Below are positions 15,413 to 19,651 of a stretch of DNA of 19,651 nt, in pieces (the stretch's first letter is position 1; each line of letters starts with the position of its first letter). The position numbers were made by a program, and so were the translations under genes. Where the stretch lies: positions 1-19,651 of the forward strand of contig JACRGO010000153.1 in NCBI GenBank assembly GCA_016212295.1. Direction: 5' to 3'. The notes under the pieces were generated by a model. That model was not told where the DNA came from and searched no databases. It saw nothing but the letters and a program-made list of their open reading frames with translations. This stretch comes from Nitrospinota bacterium (GTDB lineage Bacteria > Nitrospinota > Nitrospinia > JACRGO01).

Positions 15413-16099
15413 TTATTTTTTCTCCGCCTTATCATGCCCTTCGGCTTCCTCGTTCGTGGCATTTCCCTTGGTCTTGAAAATCTCGCCGTTAAAAACCCAA
15501 ACCTTGACCCCGATCAATCCGTAAGTTGTCTTCGCCTCGGCGGTCCCGTAATCAATGTCCGCCCGGATGGTATGAAGGGGGACTCTGCCCTCGCGGTACC
15601 ATTCTGATCTGGCAATTTCGGAGCCGGCCAGGCGCCCGCCGCACATGACCTTGATTCCCTTAGCCCCGAACCGCATCGCGGAAGTAATGCTTTTTTTCAT
15701 GGCCCTTCTGAAGGCCACCCTCCGCTCCAATTGAAGCGCTATGTTTTCAGCAATCAGTTGCGCGTCCAGCTCCGCCTTCCGCACTTCCTTGATGTTCAGA
15801 ACAACCTGTTTTTCCGGGAGTATCTTCTCAAGATCGGCTTTTAACTTGTCAACGTCAAATCCTTTTTTTCCAATTATGATTCCGGGACGGGCGCTGTAAA
15901 TATTTATCTTCGCCCTTCTCGCCGCTCTTTCTATCTCAACCTTGGATATTCCGGCGTGGTACAAATTCTTTTTAATGTACCTTCGAATGAATATATCCTC
16001 GTGCAACAGCTTGGCATAATCCTTTTTGGCGTACCAATTAGATTGCCACGACTTGTTTATTCCCAAGCGAAAACCGATTGGATGAACTTTCTGTCCCAA
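15413..16099 (-). CDS. rpsC: 30S ribosomal protein S3
   Basis: A 228-residue S3 at the mRNA entry channel. It starts [15 protein letters not shown] type II KH domain (about 38-110) has the GKKG loop at 77-80, and the C-terminal domain has [21 protein letters not shown] short acidic/basic tail follows residue 210. The start is TTG at 16099, well supported by GGAGGAG six bases upstream; no ATG fits. Confidence 0.98.
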   Translation of the reverse strand: MGQKVHPIGFRLGINKSWQSNWYAKKDYAKLLHEDIFIRRYIKKNLYHAGISKVEIERAARRAKINIYSARPGIIIGKKGFDVDKLKADLEKILPEKQVVLNIKEVRKAELDAQLIAENIALQLERRVAFRRAMKKSITSAMRFGAKGIKVMCGGRLAGSEIARSEWYREGRVPLHTIRADIDYGTAEAKTTYGLIGVKVWVFNGEIFKTKGNATNEEAEGHDKAEKK

Positions 16100-16140
16100 A
16101 AAAACTCCTCCAGAAGAGATGAAAACCTGAAAAGGGATTT

Positions 16141-16485
16141 TTACTCCCCGCCCTCCAAAACGATCGTTATATGGCTCGTTCTCTTTCGAATCGGGGTTGC
16201 CCGTCCCCTGGCCCTTGGCATGAATCTTTTATGAAAAGGCCCGCCATCGATTTTGATTTCCTTTATAAGCATTTCCTCGGCGTTATCCACCTTTTTATTT
16301 TCAATCGCGTTTGACTTGGCGGTTTTCAGGCCCGCGGACATAATACGCGCGGTTTTTTTGTAATTAATGGCCCTTAATGTATGCTCAGCGGCGGACACTT
16401 TTTTACCGCGGATTAAATCAGCGACCAGCCTCGTCTTTTGAGGGGAAACCCTCACGAATTTTAAAATAGATTTTGCAGTAGCCAT
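16141..16485 (-). CDS. rplV: 50S ribosomal protein L22
   Basis: A 114-residue L22 whose extended hairpin lines the exit tunnel. It has [20 protein letters not shown] (10-29) and the hairpin-to-end segment [25 protein letters not shown]. The ATG at 16485 is 31 nt after rpsS. Confidence 0.97.
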   Translation of the reverse strand: MATAKSILKFVRVSPQKTRLVADLIRGKKVSAAEHTLRAINYKKTARIMSAGLKTAKSNAIENKKVDNAEEMLIKEIKIDGGPFHKRFMPRARGRATPIRKRTSHITIVLEGGE

Positions 16486-16516
16486 TTTTTTTTATTTGAA
16501 AAGTTAAATACAAAAA

Positions 16517-16798
16517 CTACTTTGTAACGGCCTTTTTCGTCCTTCCGCCGTGAGACTTAAAAGTCCTTGTGGGAGAAAACTCCCCTAATTTATGCCCTAC
16601 CATGTTCTCGGTAATGTATACCGGGATGAATTTTTTTCCGTTGTGTACAGCCAGGGTATGCCCGACAAAATCAGGGATGATTGTAGACCTTCTCGACCAT
16701 GTTTTGTGGATTCTCTTCTCGCCTTTTTTGTTCATCCACTCCAATTTTTTCAATAAAAATTCATCAACAAAAGGACCTTTTTTAACCGACCTGGGCAT
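16517..16798 (-). CDS. rpsS: 30S ribosomal protein S19
   Basis: A 93-residue S19 of the small-subunit head. It begins [18 protein letters not shown] and has [38 protein letters not shown] and a basic tail. The length is typical. The start is ATG at 16798, 3 nt after rplB. Confidence 0.98.
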   Translation of the reverse strand: MPRSVKKGPFVDEFLLKKLEWMNKKGEKRIHKTWSRRSTIIPDFVGHTLAVHNGKKFIPVYITENMVGHKLGEFSPTRTFKSHGGRTKKAVTK

Positions 16799-16801
16799 AG
16801 T

Positions 16802-17629
16802 TTATTTCCCTCTCTTCTTAACGATCAAGCGACTAGAGTTTTTCCTTCTTGGCCTGGTCTTATACCCCTTCGTTGGCTTGCCCCAAGGAGTACAAGGGTG
16901 CCTGCCGCCTGAAGTCCTGCCTTCTCCGCCTCCCATGGGGTGGTCAATCGGGTTCATGGCTACTCCGCGCACATGAGGTTTTTTTCCAAGCCACCGGGAC
17001 CTCCCGGCCTTTCCGAAGGAAACAATTTCATGCTCCTTGTTTCCAACCGTCCCAATCGTGGCCCTGCAAAGCTCAAGAAACAGCCTTACCTCGCCGGACT
17101 GGAGTTTCAAATGCACCATATTGCGTTCCTTGGCAAGAATCTGGGCCGATGTCCCCGCGCTTCTTGCCAACTGCGCGCCTTTCCCTACCCGCATTTCAAT
17201 GTTGTGGACCGAAGTGCCGAGTGGTATCTTGCGAAGAGGCAATGCGTTTCCAACCCTGATCTCGGCGTCTTCTCCGGACATCAACCTGTCTTCCACCTTC
17301 AGGCTCTCCGGGGCAAGGATATACCGCTTTTCCCCATCCTCATAATGGAGCAAGGCAATGCGCGCGGAACGATTCGGATCGTATTCAATGGAAGCAACCT
17401 TGGCCATCACCCCGTCCTTGTTTCTCTTAAAGTCAATGAGCCTGTATCTCTGCTTATGACCTCCACCCCTATGGTAGGCAGTGATCCTTCCGTGATTATT
17501 TCTTCCCCCTGACCTTTTTGCGGGCCTTAAAAGGCTTTTCTCAGGCCGGTCCACGGTAATGTCGGAAAAAAGCGATATCGTTCTGGAGCGAGAGCTGGGA
17601 GTGACTGGATTAAGTTTTTTTACCTGCAT
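16802..17629 (-). CDS. rplB: 50S ribosomal protein L2
   Basis: A 275-residue L2, needed for subunit association and close to the peptidyl transferase centre. It has [20 protein letters not shown] (41-60) and the C-terminal segment around [18 protein letters not shown]. Asp229 and His230 match the conserved Asp-His pair of E. coli L2, while the second His of that motif (DHPH in E. coli) is Met232 here. The ATG at 17629 is 3 nt after rplW. Confidence 0.98.
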   Translation of the reverse strand: MQVKKLNPVTPSSRSRTISLFSDITVDRPEKSLLRPAKRSGGRNNHGRITAYHRGGGHKQRYRLIDFKRNKDGVMAKVASIEYDPNRSARIALLHYEDGEKRYILAPESLKVEDRLMSGEDAEIRVGNALPLRKIPLGTSVHNIEMRVGKGAQLARSAGTSAQILAKERNMVHLKLQSGEVRLFLELCRATIGTVGNKEHEIVSFGKAGRSRWLGKKPHVRGVAMNPIDHPMGGGEGRTSGGRHPCTPWGKPTKGYKTRPRRKNSSRLIVKKRGK

Positions 17630-17632
17630 GGA

Positions 17633-17923
17633 TTAAACACCCTCGATCAAAGTAATTTTGTCACCCTTTTTCAGGGATATGATTGCCTTTTTCCAGCGTG
17701 GAGACGTGCCTGAATTCCTGCCTATCCTCTTCGGCTTTCCCTTGTAATGCATGGTCCAGACCTCGGTCACGGAAACCTTGAAAAATTTTTCCACCGCCTT
17801 CTTTATCTGATCCTTGTTCGCATGGACATGGACCCGGAAAGTGACTTTATTCACCTCTTCGGTTGAGATAAAGGAGCTCTTTTCCGTAATCAATGGCCTT
17901 GAGATGACTTGATACAAATTCAT
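17633..17923 (-). CDS. rplW: 50S ribosomal protein L23
   Basis: A 96-residue L23, the main docking site for trigger factor and the signal recognition particle at the tunnel exit. It has VISRPLITEKSSFIS at the start and VFxVHVxANKDQIKKAVEKFF-like and GKPKRIGRNSGTSPRWKKA segments. Its ATG overlaps the rplD stop by four bases (ATGA). Confidence 0.97.
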   Translation of the reverse strand: MNLYQVISRPLITEKSSFISTEEVNKVTFRVHVHANKDQIKKAVEKFFKVSVTEVWTMHYKGKPKRIGRNSGTSPRWKKAIISLKKGDKITLIEGV

Positions 17924-18543
17924 TGCATCCTCCCCTGAATCTTTTCCAAGGCTGCTTTAGTGCAAACAATATTCTTGTGCAAAATCAGGTCGTAAACGTT
18001 CAGCCCCTCCGGCAGGATGACCTTTACATCGGGAATATTCCGGGCGCCAAGAATTATATTTTTCTTCATTTCATGGATAACCAGGAGCATTTTTTCATTC
18101 GCCGGTTTAATGGTTGACAGCAAGGAAATCATCTCCTTGGTCTTGTGGCTTTTAGGTTCCATGTCGTCTATCACCACGAACTCGCCATTCTTCACCTTGA
18201 GGCTCAAGGCCGATTTAAGGGCGATTTTTTTAACTTTCTTGGCCAATTTAAAATTATAGGTCTTTGGAGTTGTGCCGAATACAATTCCGCCGCCGCGAAA
18301 TAGTGGTGACCGCAAAGAGCCTGCCCGCGCCCTGCCTGTTCCCTTCTGGGCCCACGGCTTCTTGCCGCTGCCGCTTATAAGGTCCCGCGTTTTAACGGAA
18401 ACTGTTCCACGCCTTCTGTTGGTCAATTGCATCCTGACCACGCTATGAAGTAAATGCTCCTTTACCTCGGCTTCAAAGATATCCTTGGAAAGGTCCGCCT
18501 TGCCGACTTCTTCGTTATTTAAATTTTTTACTGTAATTTCCAT
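17920..18543 (-). CDS. rplD: 50S ribosomal protein L4
   Basis: A 207-residue L4 whose long loop reaches the exit-tunnel constriction. The loop is clear at 57-86 (SGSGKKPWAQKGTGRARAG). The protein starts exactly after the rplC stop (TAAATG) and overlaps rplW by four bases. In E. coli L4 represses its own S10 operon through the rpsJ leader; here the gap before rpsJ is too short for such a leader. Confidence 0.97.
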   Translation of the reverse strand: MEITVKNLNNEEVGKADLSKDIFEAEVKEHLLHSVVRMQLTNRRRGTVSVKTRDLISGSGKKPWAQKGTGRARAGSLRSPLFRGGGIVFGTTPKTYNFKLAKKVKKIALKSALSLKVKNGEFVVIDDMEPKSHKTKEMISLLSTIKPANEKMLLVIHEMKKNIILGARNIPDVKVILPEGLNVYDLILHKNIVCTKAALEKIQGRMQ

Positions 18544-19185
18544 TTAGCCCTTTTTCGCCCTTTTAGTCTTCCTGAGAATCAATAACCCGCCGTTTGGCCC
18601 TGGCGTCGCCCCTCTCACCAGAAGCAGATTTTTTTCCTTTTCCACCTTAACTACCTGTAAATTGAGAACAGTGCATTGGGTGTTTCCATAGTGCCCCGGC
18701 ATTTTTTTTCCCTTTAATACCCTGCCCGGCCATGCCTTCATTCCAACCGAGCCGCCCCCTCTGAATATTTCATGGGAGCCGCGAGAGCCGGGAGCGCCGT
18801 GGAACCCGTGTCTCTTTATAACACCGGCGAAGCCTCTTCCCTTGGTGGTGCCGGTAATATTTAAAAATTCTCCCGGCTCGAAAATCCCAGCGTCAGCGGT
18901 CTGGCCGATCTGGACGTCACCGGCTTCCTCGCAACGAAACTCCCTTAAAACTCTCCGCGCCGGGACCTGATTTTTTTCAAAAGACTTGGCCTGGGCCTTT
19001 TTAACTCTTTTCTTTCTTATTTCCCCGAATCCAAGTTGAACGGCCTGATACCCGTCCCGTTCCTGGGTCTTTTTATCGCATACAACGCAAGAAGCGGTTT
19101 CAATTACCGTAACAGGGATGCAGTTGCCGTCCTCGACGAAAACCTGCGTCATTCCCAATTTTTTTCCTAAAAGTCCGTTTAGCAT
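18544..19185 (-). CDS. rplC: 50S ribosomal protein L3
   Basis: A 213-residue L3, an early assembly protein whose central extension approaches the peptidyl transferase centre. It starts [16 protein letters not shown] and has the signature [17 protein letters not shown] (112-128). The E. coli protein has a Gln methylated by PrmB in this extension; here the position falls at Met149-Lys150, so that modification is not expected. The ATG at 19185 is 14 nt after rpsJ. Confidence 0.97.
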   Translation of the reverse strand: MLNGLLGKKLGMTQVFVEDGNCIPVTVIETASCVVCDKKTQERDGYQAVQLGFGEIRKKRVKKAQAKSFEKNQVPARRVLREFRCEEAGDVQIGQTADAGIFEPGEFLNITGTTKGRGFAGVIKRHGFHGAPGSRGSHEIFRGGGSVGMKAWPGRVLKGKKMPGHYGNTQCTVLNLQVVKVEKEKNLLLVRGATPGPNGGLLILRKTKRAKKG

Positions 19186-19199
19186 ATCAACCCAGAATT

Positions 19200-19508
19200 T
19201 TACAGTTTAATTTCAACATCAACGCCGGCCGATAGGTCCAGCTTCATCAGAGCGTCAACAGTCTGCGGCGTTGGATCAATGATCTGCAGCAAACGCTTAT
19301 GGTTCCTGATTTCAAATTGCTCCCTGGATTTCTTGTCCACATGGGGGGATCTTAAAACCGTCCATTTATTCTTGACGGTAGGCAGAGGGATAGGCCCAAC
19401 CACCCGTGCGCCTGACCTTTTGGCGGTCTCCACTATCTCGCCAACGGAATGGTCAAGTATCCGGTGGTCATAAGCTTTAAGCCTTATCCTTATTATTTGC
19501 TCACTCAT
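19200..19508 (-). CDS. rpsJ: 30S ribosomal protein S10 (NusE)
   Basis: A 102-residue S10 of the 30S head that also acts as NusE in transcription antitermination. The signature [19 protein letters not shown] is at 54-72. The length is typical. The ATG at 19508 lies only 2 nt after the tuf stop, so it is probably expressed by continuation of the upstream tuf transcript. Confidence 0.98.
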   Translation of the reverse strand: MSEQIIRIRLKAYDHRILDHSVGEIVETAKRSGARVVGPIPLPTVKNKWTVLRSPHVDKKSREQFEIRNHKRLLQIIDPTPQTVDALMKLDLSAGVDVEIKL

Positions 19509-19510
19509 AT

Positions 19511-19651
19511 TTATTCCAATACCTCGCTGATAACGCCGGCGCCCACGGTCCTGCCGCCTTCGCGGATAGCGAACCGGAGTTCCTTATCCATTGCTATGGG
19601 GGTAATGAGCTTGACCGTCATGCTCACGTTGTCGCCGGGCATGACCATCTC
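19511..19651 (-). CDS. tuf: Elongation factor Tu, C-terminal end (partial)
   Basis: The last 46 codons of EF-Tu; the 5' end is outside the window. The translation contains [20 protein letters not shown] and then a [20 protein letters not shown]-like end, the hallmark of the third beta-barrel domain, and closes in a TAA stop. In its classic position it follows fusA in the str cluster and leads into rpsJ. Confidence 0.97.
   Translation of the reverse strand, partial: EMVMPGDNVSMTVKLITPIAMDKELRFAIREGGRTVGAGVISEVLE

Overview
This is a bacterial chromosomal window. Every credible gene is on the minus strand, so transcription runs from right to left. The right three quarters (4436-19651) is one nearly gap-free ribosomal protein supercluster: the 3' end of tuf, then the S10 group (rpsJ to rpsQ), the spc group (rplN to rpmJ, with secY, adk, map and infA) and the alpha group (rpsM, rpsK, rpsD, rpoA, rplQ). 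Together these genes make ribosomal proteins, the core Sec channel subunit, adenylate kinase, the enzyme that removes initiator methionine, IF-1 and the RNA polymerase alpha subunit. Spacing is mostly 0-80 nt, with several overlaps (ATGA, TAGTG). rpmD (L30), normally between rpsE and rplO, is absent because those two genes overlap. Non-ATG starts are common (TTG for rpsC, rpsE, rpsD and secY; GTG for rplX, rpsQ, rplQ and probably rplO), most of them with a clear Shine-Dalgarno sequence. S4, S14, L24, L36 and adenylate kinase all carry four-ligand zinc sites.

The left quarter (1-4435) is accessory. It has two paralogous secreted proteins (131-1837 and 2727-4124) that share a signal peptide, a carboxypeptidase-regulatory-like beta domain and a BACON domain, followed by a long Gly/Ser/Thr linker. 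They differ in the C-terminal module: chitobiase-C-terminal-like repeats in one and a DUF1566/Lcl C-type-lectin-like domain in the other. This looks like a shared N-terminal carrier with swapped ends. The first protein stops abruptly inside its third repeat. At the far left a promoter, ribosome binding site and ATG mark the start of another minus-strand gene that leaves the window after five codons.

The intergenic DNA around the secreted genes is unusual. It has four tracts with strict 7-nt periodicity, the longest of about 14 heptads ending next to a stop codon, and a 167-bp MITE-like element with 41-bp inverted arms. Between rplQ and the second secreted gene, a near-consensus promoter is followed by an intrinsic terminator only 18 nt before the gene's ATG, which suggests conditional termination. 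Within the ribosomal cluster, a 32-bp sequence lies before infA and, inverted, before rpoA (30/32 identical), flanking the infA-to-rpsD block.

The phylum cannot be fixed from this sequence alone. The canonical gene order, the secreted domain types and the repeat-rich spacers would suit an environmental lineage such as Nitrospirota or a Desulfobacterota-like group, but that is only an impression.
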